A stretch of 64,000 nucleotides of DNA from Streptomyces actuosus (GCF_016921115.1 NZ_JAFFZS010000001.1:248001-312000), one strand, 5' to 3'. Positions 18,453-27,603 are shown, numbered from the stretch's first letter. The notes: generated by a model from the letters alone, not told the origin. Made by a program: numbers and translations.

Positions 18453-20234
18453 ATGGACCGGGGCGCGGCGGGTGGACACACGGGGCGCCGTCCCCTGCCC
18501 GGTGCCGCCCGGCTGTGGAGCCGGGCACGCACCCGTGCCCCCGCTGCCGCGCTGCGGGCCGTCCCCGGGCTCACCACTCTCGCCGGCTACCGCAGGGAGT
18601 GGCTGAAGGGCGATCTGCTGGCCGGTGTCACGGTGGCCGCGTACCTGGTGCCGCAGGTGATGGCGTACGCGGGTGTGGCCGGGCTTCCACCGGTGGCGGG
18701 GCTGTGGGCGATCCTGCCCGCGCTCGGGCTGTACGCCCTGTTCGGTTCGTCGCGGCTGCTGTCGGTGGGGCCGGAGTCGACGACCGCCCTGATGACGGCG
18801 ACGGTGGTCGCTCCGCTCGCCGCAGGGGACCCGGGCCGCTACGCCGCGCTGGCGGCGGCCCTCGCGGGGACGGTCGGTCTGCTGTGCCTGGTCGCGCGGG
18901 CGGTGCGGCTGGGGTTCCTCGCGGATCTGCTCTCCCGCCCGGTCCTGACCGGCTATCTCGCGGGCGTGGCAATGATCATGACGGTGGACCAGCTGCCGAA
19001 CCTGACCGGGGTGGACACCTCGGGCGACGGGTTCCTCCCGAAGCTGTGGTCCTTCGTGCGCGGCGTGTCCGACGCCGACGCGGCGACGGTCGTGCTGTCC
19101 GCCGCCGCCCTCGCGTTCCTGTTCGCGGTGGCCCGGTATCCGCGGGCGCTGCCCGGACCACTGCTCGCCGTGGTGCTGGGCACCGCGGCCACGGTGGTGT
19201 TCGGCCTGGACGACCGGTACGGCGTTCAGGTGATCGGCGCGGTACCGGCGGGGCTGCCCGGCATCGCGGTGCCGGATCCGGGCGAGCTGCCGCGGCTGGT
19301 GCTGCCGGCGCTCGGTGTCCTGCTCGTGGCGTACACCGACTGCATCTTCACCGGGCGGGCGTTCGCCGGGCCCGGCGGTGAGGGGCCGGAGCTCGACGCC
19401 GACCAGGAGTTCACGGCCCTGGGCACGGCGAATCTCGGCTCCGCGCTGCTGCACGGCTTTCCCGTCAGCAGCAGCGCCAGCCGTACCGCCCTCGCCTGCT
19501 CGACCGGGGCCCGCAGTCAGGGGTACTCACTGGTCGCCGGCGCCGCGGTGCTCGCCGTGCTGCTCGTGCTGGGGTCGCTGCTGGCCCGCACCCCCTCCGC
19601 CGTGCTCGGCGCGATCGTGGTGTACGCGGCGGTGCGCATGGTGGACTTCGCCGGGTTCCGGCGGCTGGCCGACTTCCGGCGCCGCGAACTGCTCCTCGCG
19701 CTCGGCTGCCTGGCCGGTGTGCTCGCCCTGGACGTGCTGTACGGCGTGCTGGTGGCGGTCGGCCTGTCGGTGGCCGAGTTGCTGCTGCGGGTGGCCCGCC
19801 CGCACGACGCGGTCGAGGGGCTGGTGCCGGGGGTGGCGGGCATGCACGACATCGACGACTATCCGCAGGCCCGGACGATCCCCGGCCTGCTGGTCTACCG
19901 GTACGACTCACCGCTGTTCTTCGCCAACGCGGAGGACTTCCGGCGGCGGGCCCTGGCGGCCGTGGAGGAACAGACCGGGCCCGTGCGCTGGTTCCTGCTG
20001 AACATGGAGGCCAATGTCGAGGTCGACATCACCGCCCTGGATGCGGTGGACGCGCTGCGCCGCGAACTCGCCGACCGCGGCATCGTGTTCGCCCTGGCCC
20101 GGGTCAAGCAGGACCTGCTCGACGACCTGGTGGCCTACGGCCTGGCGGACACGGTCGGCACGGACCTGATCTTCCCGACCCTGCCGACCGCCGTGGCGGC
20201 GTACCGCCGACGAACGGGCGCCCGACCGGACTGA
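18453..20234 (+). CDS. SulP-family anion transporter with STAS domain
   Basis: The protein has 593 aa. The membrane part (about 45-440) starts with the SulP signature LAGVTVAAYLVPQVMAYAGVAGLP and has about ten hydrophobic segments. A cytoplasmic STAS domain (about 460-585) includes LVYRYDSPLFFANAEDF and VDITALDAVDALRREL. The family carries sulfate, bicarbonate or dicarboxylates; the substrate cannot be told from sequence. There is no adjacent carbonic anhydrase. It shares a promoter region with the divergent synthetase operon. Confidence 0.93.
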   Translation: MDRGAAGGHTGRRPLPGAARLWSRARTRAPAAALRAVPGLTTLAGYRREWLKGDLLAGVTVAAYLVPQVMAYAGVAGLPPVAGLWAILPALGLYALFGSSRLLSVGPESTTALMTATVVAPLAAGDPGRYAALAAALAGTVGLLCLVARAVRLGFLADLLSRPVLTGYLAGVAMIMTVDQLPNLTGVDTSGDGFLPKLWSFVRGVSDADAATVVLSAAALAFLFAVARYPRALPGPLLAVVLGTAATVVFGLDDRYGVQVIGAVPAGLPGIAVPDPGELPRLVLPALGVLLVAYTDCIFTGRAFAGPGGEGPELDADQEFTALGTANLGSALLHGFPVSSSASRTALACSTGARSQGYSLVAGAAVLAVLLVLGSLLARTPSAVLGAIVVYAAVRMVDFAGFRRLADFRRRELLLALGCLAGVLALDVLYGVLVAVGLSVAELLLRVARPHDAVEGLVPGVAGMHDIDDYPQARTIPGLLVYRYDSPLFFANAEDFRRRALAAVEEQTGPVRWFLLNMEANVEVDITALDAVDALRRELADRGIVFALARVKQDLLDDLVAYGLADTVGTDLIFPTLPTAVAAYRRRTGARPD

Positions 20235-20854
20235 ACGGGCGGCCTGACGGACCGGGGCGGGCAGGGCGGGGCGGCTACCCGCCTGAGGTTTTCGGCCTGG
20301 GGTGACGGTGATCCCGCTGGTGGGTGTATCCCGGTGTCATGTGGTGTCCCGAGGGAGGTGGCCTGACCACGAAGCAGCGGGCTCAGCGGGAGCAAGTACG
20401 GTTCGAGACCGCCGAGTCGTTCACGCAAAGGGTGGTGCCTTCGCGGCTTCGCGGGTCGCGCGGCGATCACGGGTCTCCCGCGAGTCCGCGTATGCCGGGC
20501 ACGCTCGCCGGCGGGAGGCGGCGTTGAGGCCCTGCGGTCCAAGGGACCGTCCGGACGGTGCCACCGCAAGAGAACGGCGGGAAGTGGGGGCGGCATCCAC
20601 GGCTTCGGCCTGGGGCTGGTCGGTGCACCCCCGCACCGGTCTCACCCGGTCGGCCCAGCCGAACCGGGCCACCCCGGCCCCGCGGCTGACGAACTCACCG
20701 GGCGGGCAGGACGCCCGTCCGTCGCACACCTCGCCGAAAATCCGCAACCCGGTGCGAGCCCCGACTGCCTTCCGCACCCAGCCCCGCCGAACTACGGCAA
20801 ACGACTCGATCTACGGCTGAAGGGTCAGCAATCGAGGATGAACGAGTCCACATA
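20235..20854. other. Gap holding only a transposase remnant
   Basis: Apart from the decayed transposase described separately, no gene with convincing codon pattern is visible on either strand. The DNA is noticeably less GC-biased than its surroundings toward its right end (AAACGACTCGATC, around 20798), continuing into the secreted-protein gene. No OsdR-like box was found. Confidence 0.6.
20339..20620 (+). pseudogene. Decayed IS630-type transposase N-terminus
   Basis: Three frames together resemble the start of IS630-family transposases common in actinobacteria. From 20339: MWCPEGGGLTTKQRAQREQ. Then, in another frame, a helix-turn-helix-like RVARRSRVSRESAYAGHAR. Then from about 20526, EALRSKGPSGRCHRK. 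At least two frameshifts and loss of the whole DDE catalytic half make it non-functional. No terminal inverted repeats or target duplications could be recognised. It marks an old insertion between the SulP gene and the secreted-protein gene. Confidence 0.6.
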
Positions 20855-21322
20855 TCACTTCGGAACGCTCACCTTGTGGAAGTAGATCTCTGTCACAGGT
20901 GACCCGTCGATTCTGGTGAGGGTCTCCCGCATCAATCCACGGTCGATCAGGACGTAGTCGGCACGCAGAGTGACGGCGTCACCGTTGTTGAAGCAGGTGA
21001 TGACGAACTTGTCGGAGGTCATCCTGGGGCCTGCCACAACACCGTCGGAGAAGGAGAACAGGGCACGGTCCGTGCCGCCGCACAACGTCACGTAGGAGTC
21101 GCGACCTGCCAGCGAAATCTCGCCGTCGGCGTTGCGCCTGAAGCCTCGCCGCGAGTCGCCGCCATCGAGCGGATCCGTACCCATCCAGTAGCCGACCGGC
21201 CAGTTGCTCGCCCTGGTCGGTCTTTGCGCTGGCGCATCATCGGTCGCGGCCGACACCAACCCACCTGACGCAAGCCCCAGCACGCTGACCAATGCAACCG
21301 TGACAACCGGCAGGCGTCGCAT
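20855..21322 (-). CDS. Secreted hypothetical protein
   Basis: The protein has 155 aa when started at the ATG at 21322 (AAAGG 7 bp upstream); an in-frame GTG at 21343 would add seven residues. MRRLPVVTVALVSVLGLASG with a following AxA-type site (VSAA) is a Sec signal peptide. The mature part includes WPVGYWMGTDPLDGGD and YVTLCGG and has two cysteines (CGG, CFNNG) that may pair. I do not recognise a family. Base composition is lower in GC than the neighbours and the gene sits beside a transposase remnant, which suggests acquisition. Confidence 0.75.
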   Translation of the reverse strand: MRRLPVVTVALVSVLGLASGGLVSAATDDAPAQRPTRASNWPVGYWMGTDPLDGGDSRRGFRRNADGEISLAGRDSYVTLCGGTDRALFSFSDGVVAGPRMTSDKFVITCFNNGDAVTLRADYVLIDRGLMRETLTRIDGSPVTEIYFHKVSVPK

Positions 21323-21909
21323 GATCGAACCTTTCTGCTTCACCGGGCTATCGACCCTTCACACGCTGGACCTTAATGCCCGATTCCCGGGGGAACGGGA
21401 CGACCCGCCGAAGCGAGGCACATGTTCAGCAGGCAATCGGACCCTTCAGTCGTAGATCACGGGAATCGCTGTATTTTCGTCGATCTGATTTCACGGGCCG
21501 CTGCCCGATATGAAGGCGGAGTTGCTCGATCTCTCGACGGCCGTGACGGACGCGGAGTGCGCTGAGGGTGTCGCCGACCGGCTCGACGACGTGCTGCTCG
21601 ACATCGCCGGGACGTTCCGGCCCGCACGCCCGGAACGCTCGGTGCCGCGTGGTGCCTCGGCCACGGCGTGCCCCGTGCGGGCAGTGCCGGTGTTTCGGGG
21701 TGACCGTCCGGGCGACGCGGCGGTGGTTCCGGGGGCCGTCGCGCAGCGCGGGGGCACCGGCCGCCGGTCCGGAGGGCGCGGGCCGGACGGCCCACGGGCC
21801 GGGCCCGGGCGGGCCCTGTGCAGGCGGGCGCGCACCGACCAGGCTCAGCGGCAGAGGCCTTCCGTGAGGCCACCGGCCCGGCGGGCCGGGGGTCCGTCGA
21901 GGAGATGTC
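21323..21909. other. Intergenic region before the ABC exporter; possible gene debris
   Basis: The left 150 bp is AT-richer than the surroundings. From 21510 a plus-strand frame reads MKAELLDLSTAVTDAECAEG and stays protein-like for about 36 residues before turning into low-complexity arginine/glycine sequence. This may be a fragment of a lost gene, but I recognise no family. Near 21801-21816 there is GGGCC-CGGGCG-GGCCC, a palindrome with a 6-bp rather than 4-bp spacer. It is too irregular to call a regulatory box. Confidence 0.4.
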
Positions 21910-22872
21910 ATGAACGATGCCGCGCCGCAGCCCGTGCTCGACTGCGCGCACCTGGTTCGGCGGTTCGGCGATCGCACCGCCGTCGACGACGTGAGCCTGC
22001 GCATCGCGCCGGGCGAGACCTACGGTCTGCTCGGGCCGAACGGCGCGGGCAAGACCACCGCCATCCGCATGGTGTGCGGGCTGCTGCGGCCCGACGCGGG
22101 CACGGTACGCGTCGCGGGCCTTCCGGTGAGCACGGCCGCCGGACCGGCGAAGCGGCTCATCGGCTTCGTGCCCCAGGAGGTCGCCCTGTACCCGGACCTG
22201 AGCGTCCGGGAGAACCTGCGATTCTTCGGCCGGCTGTACCGGCTGCCGCGCCGCCGGCTGGAGGCGCGGGTGGCGGAGGTGCTGGACCTGATCGGCCTCA
22301 CCGCGCGCGCCCGGGACCGGGTGGACTCCCTGTCGGGCGGCATGCGGCGGCGGCTCAACATCGGCGCCGGGCTGGTGCACGCGCCGACCCTGCTGGTCCT
22401 GGACGAGCCGACGGTCGGGGTCGATCCGCAGAGCCGGCACGCGATTCTGGAGAGCGTCACACGCTTCGGCGAGCAGGGCATGGCCGTCCTCTACACCACG
22501 CACTACATGGAGGAGGCGGAGCGGCTGTGCGACCGGGTCGGCATCATCGACCGGGGGCGGCTGATCGCCGAGGGCACCCCGCGGGAGCTGGTGTCGCTGG
22601 TCGCCGAGCGCGACCGGGTGCGGCTCACCGCCGTCGGCGACCTCGATGCCTTCGCGCGGGCGTGTCGCCGCTTCACGCGCGTGGAGGGCGCGGCACGCGG
22701 CGGGGACCGGGACGACGTGGTGGAGGTGGTCGTCAAGGACGCGCGCAGCCTGCTGCCGGAGCTGCTGGACCTGGCACACCGGCAGGGTGTCCACGTCAGG
22801 AGCGTCGAGATCGACGAGCCCGACCTGGAGACGGTCTTCCTGCATCTGACCGGCACCGCCCTGAGGGAGTGA
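21910..22872 (+). CDS. ABC-2 type exporter, ATP-binding protein
   Basis: The protein has 320 aa; GAGGAG lies upstream. Walker A is GPNGAGKTT (about 42-50), the Q-loop is FVPQEVALYPDLS, the signature is LSGGMRRRLNIG (about 141-152), Walker B is LLVLDEPTVGVD (about 161-172), and the H-loop follows in YTTHYMEEAERL. The C-terminal 90 residues form the extra domain common in DrrA/NatA-like exporters. It is followed after 6 bp by two ABC-2 permeases, giving a heterodimeric-permease exporter. Likely cargo is a lipid, drug or polymer; the substrate is unknown. Confidence 0.95.
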   Translation: MNDAAPQPVLDCAHLVRRFGDRTAVDDVSLRIAPGETYGLLGPNGAGKTTAIRMVCGLLRPDAGTVRVAGLPVSTAAGPAKRLIGFVPQEVALYPDLSVRENLRFFGRLYRLPRRRLEARVAEVLDLIGLTARARDRVDSLSGGMRRRLNIGAGLVHAPTLLVLDEPTVGVDPQSRHAILESVTRFGEQGMAVLYTTHYMEEAERLCDRVGIIDRGRLIAEGTPRELVSLVAERDRVRLTAVGDLDAFARACRRFTRVEGAARGGDRDDVVEVVVKDARSLLPELLDLAHRQGVHVRSVEIDEPDLETVFLHLTGTALRE

Positions 22873-22878
22873 GCCGTC

Positions 22879-24045
22879 GTGCGTGTCGTTCTGTCCATCG
22901 CGGCCAAGGACCTGCGGCAGCGTCTGCGCGACCGGTCGGCCTGGGTCATCGTGTTCGTGGCGCCGGTGCTGATCGCGGGCCTGATGGCCCTGGCGTTCGG
23001 CGGCGACACGGAGTTCCGTGCCGACATCGGCGTCGTCGATCTGGACCACGGGCCGGCCGCCGCCGGGCTCACCCAGGTCCTCACCGGCCCGGAGTTGCGC
23101 GGCACCGTGCGCGTGCGGGAGTACGGCGACGCGGCGACCGCACGGCGGGCGGTGGACTCCGGGCGCGCCCACGCCGCGATCGTCGTCCCGGCGGGGTTCA
23201 CCCGGGCGTTGCGCGGCGGCAGCCCCTCCCCCGTCGTCGTCCTGGACAGCGTCGACCACGGGCTGGAGGCGCAGCTCGCGCGCGCCGTCGCCGAGTCGTA
23301 CGTGGCGCAGGTCAACGCCGACCGGCTGTCGGTCGCCACGGCGGTTGCGGCGGGGGTGCCGCAGGAGGACGTCCCCCGGCTCGCCGCGCGGGCGGCGCTG
23401 CTGCGTCTGCCGGAACAGGTGCGCCCGGAGGGCATGGCCGACGACCCGCTGGAGGTCATCAGCTACTTCGGACCCAGCATGGGCATCTTCTTCGTGCTGT
23501 TCACGGTCGGTTTCGGGGCGCGCGGCTACTTCGCGGAGCAGCAGCAGGGCACCCTGGACCGGATCGCGGCGGCCCCGGTGGGACGGGGTGCGCTGCTGCT
23601 CGGCAAGTCGCTGTCCACGTTCGGCTACAGCCTGGCCGGGCTCGCCACCGTCACGCTCGTGTCCTGGCTGGCCCTCGGCGCCCGCTGGGCGGACCCGGTG
23701 GGCGTGGCCGTCCTCGGACTGGGCATGGCGGTCGCCGTGGTCTGTCTGACCGCCCTGGTGATCGCGGTCGCGCGGACCGAACGGCAGGCCGAGGGGCTGG
23801 CGTCGGTCGTGGTGTTCGGACTGGCCCTGGCAGGCGGCAACTTCGTCTTCGCCTCCGGCACGTCGTTCATGCACCGGCTGGCGTTGTTCACTCCCAACGG
23901 GTGGGCGCTGCGCGGCTTCACCGATCTGGGCACCGGGGTGCGGGGCTGGGCGGCGGTCGGCGCTCCCCTGCTCGGCATCGCCGGCTTCTGCGCGGCCGTG
24001 ACCGCGGTGACGGTCCTGCTGCTCCGGCTGAGGAGGACACCATGA
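22879..24045 (+). CDS. ABC-2 type exporter permease 1
   Basis: The protein has 388 aa; GTG start. There is one N-terminal membrane segment (about 20-38), a large extracytoplasmic domain (about 45-200), then five or six segments from about 205 to the end, ending VLLLRLRRTP. The conserved EQQQGTLDRIAAAPVGRGALLLGK loop between segments is typical of ABC2_membrane_3 (YhgE/DrrB/NatB) permeases. The stop overlaps the start of permease 2 (ATGA). Confidence 0.92.
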   Translation: MRVVLSIAAKDLRQRLRDRSAWVIVFVAPVLIAGLMALAFGGDTEFRADIGVVDLDHGPAAAGLTQVLTGPELRGTVRVREYGDAATARRAVDSGRAHAAIVVPAGFTRALRGGSPSPVVVLDSVDHGLEAQLARAVAESYVAQVNADRLSVATAVAAGVPQEDVPRLAARAALLRLPEQVRPEGMADDPLEVISYFGPSMGIFFVLFTVGFGARGYFAEQQQGTLDRIAAAPVGRGALLLGKSLSTFGYSLAGLATVTLVSWLALGARWADPVGVAVLGLGMAVAVVCLTALVIAVARTERQAEGLASVVVFGLALAGGNFVFASGTSFMHRLALFTPNGWALRGFTDLGTGVRGWAAVGAPLLGIAGFCAAVTAVTVLLLRLRRTP

Positions 24046-25217
24046 CCGCACTCGCCGTGGCCCGGGCCACCGTGCTGCGGGCGCTGCGCGACCGGACGGC
24101 CCTGTTCTTCATGGTGCTGCTGCCGGTCGCCATCATCGTCGTCATCGGGATCACGGTCAGCGGGTTCGACCGGTTCCGGGTGGGTGTCGTGCCCGCTCCG
24201 CGGCAGGGCCCCGTCGCCCGGGAGCTGGTGGCCGACCTGCGGTCCGACACCGGGCTGCGCACGCGGGTGTTCGGCAGCGCGGGGGACGCTCGGAACGCGC
24301 TGCGCCGTGCCGAGCTGGACGCCGTGGTCGTGATGCCGGCGGGTCTGGACGAGGACGTGCGCTCGGGACGGTCCGTCGCGGTGCCGGTGCTCGTGGAGCC
24401 GTCGGGCAACGCCGGGCACTCCGCGGTGTCGACCGTGTCGGCGGTGGTCGCCGGTCACGCGGCGAAGCTCCAGGCGGCGCGCTTCGCCGCGCAGGAGGCC
24501 GGCGGCACCTTCGAGACGAACCTGGACCGGGCGCGGGGCGTCGAACGGGCCGCCTCCCCCATCGCCGTTCGCGCCGAGACCGTCGACGGTGTCAGCGAGT
24601 TCCTGCCGCTCGGCTACAGCTACAGCACGCCGACGATGCTGGTGCTGTTCGTCTTCGTGAACGCGCTGGCGGGTGGTGCCGCCATCGTGCAGACACGGCG
24701 CACGGGGGTGTACACCCGGGTGCTGGCGGCTCCCGTTCCGTCCCGTGCCCTGGTGCTCGGCGAGACGGCGGCCTATCTGCTGCTGGCGCTGGTGCAGTCG
24801 GTGCTGATCGTGGGCATCGGCGCCCTCGCGTTCGGCGTGTCCTGGGGTGATCCGCTCGCCGCCGCCGCCCTGGTGGGTGTGTGGGCGCTGGTCGGGACCG
24901 GTGCCGGGGTGCTGGCGGGTGCGCTGTTCCGGACGCCGGAGCAGGTGCACGCCCTCGGTCCGTCCCTCGGCATCACCCTGGGCATGCTCGGGGGCTGTAT
25001 GTGGCCGCTGGCACTGGTCCCGGGCTGGCTGAGGACGGTGGGCCATGCCGTACCGCACGCCTGGGCCGTGGACGCGTGGACGGAGCTGCTGTCCAGGGGC
25101 GGCGATCTGGGCGCGATCCTCACCGATCTCCTGGTCCTCCTGGGCTTCGCGGTGGTGCTCCTCACCCTCGCGTCCCTGGCGTTGCGTCACCGTCTCACCA
25201 CGTCCGACCGGACCTGA
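24042..25217 (+). CDS. ABC-2 type exporter permease 2
   Basis: The protein has 391 aa with the same layout as permease 1: N-terminal segment FFMVLLPVAIIVVIGI, outer domain (about 45-215), and C-terminal membrane core with QTRRTGVYTRVLAAPVPSRALVLGE in the coupling-helix position. The two permeases are diverged paralogues. There is no promoter space before it, so the three genes form one operon. The following gene (GerMN lipoprotein) has its own box, so it is probably a separate unit. Confidence 0.92.
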   Translation: MTALAVARATVLRALRDRTALFFMVLLPVAIIVVIGITVSGFDRFRVGVVPAPRQGPVARELVADLRSDTGLRTRVFGSAGDARNALRRAELDAVVVMPAGLDEDVRSGRSVAVPVLVEPSGNAGHSAVSTVSAVVAGHAAKLQAARFAAQEAGGTFETNLDRARGVERAASPIAVRAETVDGVSEFLPLGYSYSTPTMLVLFVFVNALAGGAAIVQTRRTGVYTRVLAAPVPSRALVLGETAAYLLLALVQSVLIVGIGALAFGVSWGDPLAAAALVGVWALVGTGAGVLAGALFRTPEQVHALGPSLGITLGMLGGCMWPLALVPGWLRTVGHAVPHAWAVDAWTELLSRGGDLGAILTDLLVLLGFAVVLLTLASLALRHRLTTSDRT

Positions 25218-25301
25218 TGGCACGTCAACTGCACTGGTTCTACGTGCACCTGACCGACCCCGGGCAGGCGGGTCGCCAGGACCCGCGCGGATGCCGTGCT
25301 C

Positions 25302-25317
25302 GGGGCCGTACGGTCCC
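25302..25317. promoter_or_regulatory. Palindromic box GGGGCCGTACGGTCCC upstream of GerMN lipoprotein
   Basis: A 16-bp palindrome with one mismatched pair (G/T), centred on GTAC, ending 51 bp before the ATG at 25369. Same family as the boxes at 10512 and 31129. Confidence 0.55.
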
Positions 25318-25368
25318 TGGCGGGCGGCCCGGGGCGGTGCTTGTCTGGACGTGTGGGAGGAGGTCGCC

Positions 25369-26367
25369 ATGAACAGCAGATCCCCCGCTCCCCGCCCGCG
25401 CGGGCGCCGTTCGTGGACGTGCGCCGCCGCACTGGTGCTGCCGCTGGCCGTCGTCGTCGCGTGCGACACCGCGGGCAGGTCTCCGGCGCCCGGCACCGGC
25501 GGCCGGCCGTCGGGCTCCCCGACGGCCGAGGGAACGCCGGGAGGGGCGTCGCCGGGCTCCTCGGGGACCGCGCCGCCGACCGGCACGGCGGGAGTGCCGG
25601 GCACGGCGACCGTGCCCGGGTCGTCGCCGGACCCGTCCGCGGGAGGCGGGGCCCGCAGCGTCCGCACGGCGGTGTACTTCCTGCACGGCGAGTACGTCTC
25701 CCCCGCCCCGCGCACCGTGGCCGCTCCGGGCACGGCCGCCGGCGCGGTCCGCGCGCTGCTGGCCGGCCCGAACGGCTACGAACGGGCCCACGGGCGCGGC
25801 ACGGCCATCCCGTCCGGGACGGCCCTGCGGTCGCTGGTGATCCGCGACCGGGTCGCGACCGTGGACCTGTCGGGGCGGTACGACGACGGCGGCGGCAGCC
25901 TCTCCCTGCGGGAGCGGCTCGCCCAGGTCGTGTTCACGGTCACCCGGTTCCCCTCCGTCGACAGGGTGCGCTTCGCCCTCGACGGCACGCCGGTGGAGCA
26001 TTTCGGCGGGGAGGGCATCGTCCTCGACCGGCCGGTGGGCCGGGCGGACTTCGAGGACGTCGCCCCGGCCGTTCTGGTGGATTCGCCCCTGCTCGGCGAC
26101 ACCGTCGGCTCGCCTCTGCGGGTGCGGGGCAGCGCCGACACCTTCGAGGCCGTGTTCCGGCTGAAGGTCACCGACGTCACCGGCCGCACCGCGGCCGACG
26201 TGCAGGTCCGGGCGACCTCCGGCACCGGGACCCGCGGCACCTTCGACGTGACGTTCCCCTGCAAGCCCCGCAGGAGCGGTCCTGGACTGCTGACGGCGTA
26301 CTTCGACTCGCCGGCGGACGGCCGTCCCGTGACCGTGGACACCGTCCCGCTGACCGTGCGGCGCTGA
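25369..26367 (+). CDS. GerMN/Gmad2-domain lipoprotein
   Basis: The protein has 332 aa; GGGAGGAGG upstream. A lipoprotein signal ends VVVACD with lipidated Cys32. A long Gly/Pro/Ser/Thr-rich linker (about 35-100) follows. Next is a GerMN (sporulation/germination-like) domain with FLHGEYVSP, VRALLAGPNGYERAHG and VATVDLSGRYDDGGG, and a C-terminal Gmad2 immunoglobulin-like domain (from about 228) with VDSPLLGDTVGSPLRVRGSA. It is probably attached to the outer face of the membrane and binds cell-wall or partner protein. Proteins of this architecture are frequent in actinobacteria; function unknown. Confidence 0.88.
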   Translation: MNSRSPAPRPRGRRSWTCAAALVLPLAVVVACDTAGRSPAPGTGGRPSGSPTAEGTPGGASPGSSGTAPPTGTAGVPGTATVPGSSPDPSAGGGARSVRTAVYFLHGEYVSPAPRTVAAPGTAAGAVRALLAGPNGYERAHGRGTAIPSGTALRSLVIRDRVATVDLSGRYDDGGGSLSLRERLAQVVFTVTRFPSVDRVRFALDGTPVEHFGGEGIVLDRPVGRADFEDVAPAVLVDSPLLGDTVGSPLRVRGSADTFEAVFRLKVTDVTGRTAADVQVRATSGTGTRGTFDVTFPCKPRRSGPGLLTAYFDSPADGRPVTVDTVPLTVRR

Positions 26368-26371
26368 CGGG

Positions 26372-26400
26372 GCCGCACGGCTCCGAGGGGGCCGTGCGGC
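26372..26400. terminator. Hairpin terminator after GerMN lipoprotein gene
   Basis: A perfect 10-bp inverted repeat (GCCGCACGGC / GCCGTGCGGC) has a 9-nt loop, starting 5 bp after the stop codon. No U-run follows, as is usual in Streptomyces. The left arm and its flanks (26369-26384) also resemble the GGRCC-type box, so a dual role before the DUF1876 gene is possible. Confidence 0.65.
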
Positions 26401-26470
26401 TCCGGCGTGGCACGCGGCGCGGGCGCAGGGTGGAGTGCGCACGGGGTCACGTCGCGGGGAAGTGGTCGCG

Positions 26471-26728
26471 ATGGACGCCGAGGAACGGACCGTGCGGATC
26501 CACATCACCGAGGACGGTGACGACACGCGTGCGCGTGCCGTGCTCACCACCCGCGACACCGCGGACCTCACCGGCCGCGGCAGGGCACGCAGCAACCCGG
26601 TCGACCGCCCCGTTCCCGAGATCGGCGACGAGTTCGCCGCGAGCCGGGACCTGGAAGATCTCGCCGTACGGCTGCACGACGTGGCCGCCGGCGACATCGT
26701 CACCCCGGCGGGGCCGGTCCAGGCCTGA
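26471..26728 (+). CDS. DUF1876 (dsRBD-fold) protein, Rv1738-like
   Basis: The protein has 85 aa; ATG at 26471 with GGGGAAG upstream, preferred to the GTG at 26435. The sequence VRIHITEDGDDTRARAVL, then GRGRARSNPVDRPVPEIGDE and LEDLAVRLHDVAAGDI, is the DUF1876 pattern. Its best-known members are M. tuberculosis Rv1738 and Rv2632c. Rv1738 is one of the most strongly hypoxia-induced DosR genes and its fold resembles ribosome hibernation factors. A similar role here is inference, but its presence among other DosR-type genes is telling. Confidence 0.87.
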   Translation: MDAEERTVRIHITEDGDDTRARAVLTTRDTADLTGRGRARSNPVDRPVPEIGDEFAASRDLEDLAVRLHDVAAGDIVTPAGPVQA

Positions 26729-26741
26729 CGGGCACCTGCCG

Positions 26742-26755
26742 GGGCCACTCGGCCC
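26742..26755. promoter_or_regulatory. Palindromic box GGGCC-ACTC-GGCCC upstream of DUF4389 gene
   Basis: Both arms are perfect. It lies 13 bp after the DUF1876 stop and 127 bp before the DUF4389 start, within the only sizeable gap between these genes. Confidence 0.5.
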
Positions 26756-26882
26756 GGCGTCTGCCCCGCTCAGCCCATGGGCCCGTGGGTCCCTTCCGGC
26801 GGACGCTGGAGGAAAGGCGGAGGCCGCGGCCCGCGGGCGCACCGCTCGCGGGGCGCGGCCGGAATCCGAAGGGACCGGTTCC

Positions 26883-27563
26883 ATGAGCACGAACAAAACG
26901 CCTGCCTCGCCGTCCGACCAGGTGCCGCCGCCCCATCCGGCACGGCTGACCGCGGTCCTCGACGCGCCGCTGTCCCGCTGGCTGTGGCTGGTGAAGTGGC
27001 TGCTCGCCCTTCCGCACTACGTCGTCCTGTTCTTCCTGTGGGTGGCGCTCACGGTCACGAGCGTCGTGGCGTTCTTCGCGATCCTGTTCACCGGCCGCTA
27101 CCCGCGCCCGCTGTTCGACTTCAACACCGGTGTCCTGCGCTGGACCTGGCGTGTGGCCTACTACGCCTACGGTGCCCTGGGCACCGACCGGTACCCGCCG
27201 TTCACGCTCGCCGACGTTCCCGACTACCCGGCGCGCTGGCAGCTGGAGTATCCGGAGGAGCTCTCCCGCGGCCTGGTGCTGGTGAAGTGGTGGCTGCTGG
27301 CCATCCCGCAGTACCTGGTCGTGGCGTTCCTCGTGGGCGGCGTGCGCGCGGGCTGGTACGGGGGCGGGCTCATCGGTCTGCTCACCCTCTTCGCGGGCGT
27401 CTCGCTGGCGGCGAAGAGCGTCTATCCGCGCGGGCTGTTCGACCTGGTGATCGGCCTGAACCGGTGGGTGCTGCGCGTGGCCGCCTACGCCGCGCTGCTC
27501 ACCGACGTCTACCCGCCGTTCCGGCTCGACCAGGGCCCCGACGAGCCGGTGTCGGCGCCGTGA
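26883..27563 (+). CDS. DUF4389 membrane protein
   Basis: The protein has 226 aa with two internally similar halves, each with RLTAVL/EELSRGLVLVKWWLLA-type amphipathic starts and hydrophobic pairs: about 33-68 (LWLVKWLLALPHYVVLFFLW...), 140-160 and 170-190. YPRPLFDFNTGVLRWTWRV and YPRGLFDLVIGLNRWVLRV are the repeated DUF4389 motif. The domain is found in actinobacterial membrane proteins of unknown function. The next gene, a flavodoxin, starts about 40 bp later, so the two are likely co-transcribed. Confidence 0.88.
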   Translation: MSTNKTPASPSDQVPPPHPARLTAVLDAPLSRWLWLVKWLLALPHYVVLFFLWVALTVTSVVAFFAILFTGRYPRPLFDFNTGVLRWTWRVAYYAYGALGTDRYPPFTLADVPDYPARWQLEYPEELSRGLVLVKWWLLAIPQYLVVAFLVGGVRAGWYGGGLIGLLTLFAGVSLAAKSVYPRGLFDLVIGLNRWVLRVAAYAALLTDVYPPFRLDQGPDEPVSAP

Positions 27564-27603
27564 GCCCGGCGCGGAGCAGCACGACGCGAGCGAGGTGAAG
27601 ATC

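Noticed and set aside
21801..21816. GGGCC-CGGGCG-GGCCC palindrome upstream of the ABC exporter
   Set aside because: The spacer is 6 bp, unlike the 4-bp spacer of the other boxes, and it lies in a run of G/C where such words arise easily.
21510..21867. Short plus-strand protein-like frame before the ABC exporter
   Set aside because: Only about 36 residues look protein-like, no ribosome binding site stands out and the rest is low complexity. It is mentioned as possible debris, not as a gene.
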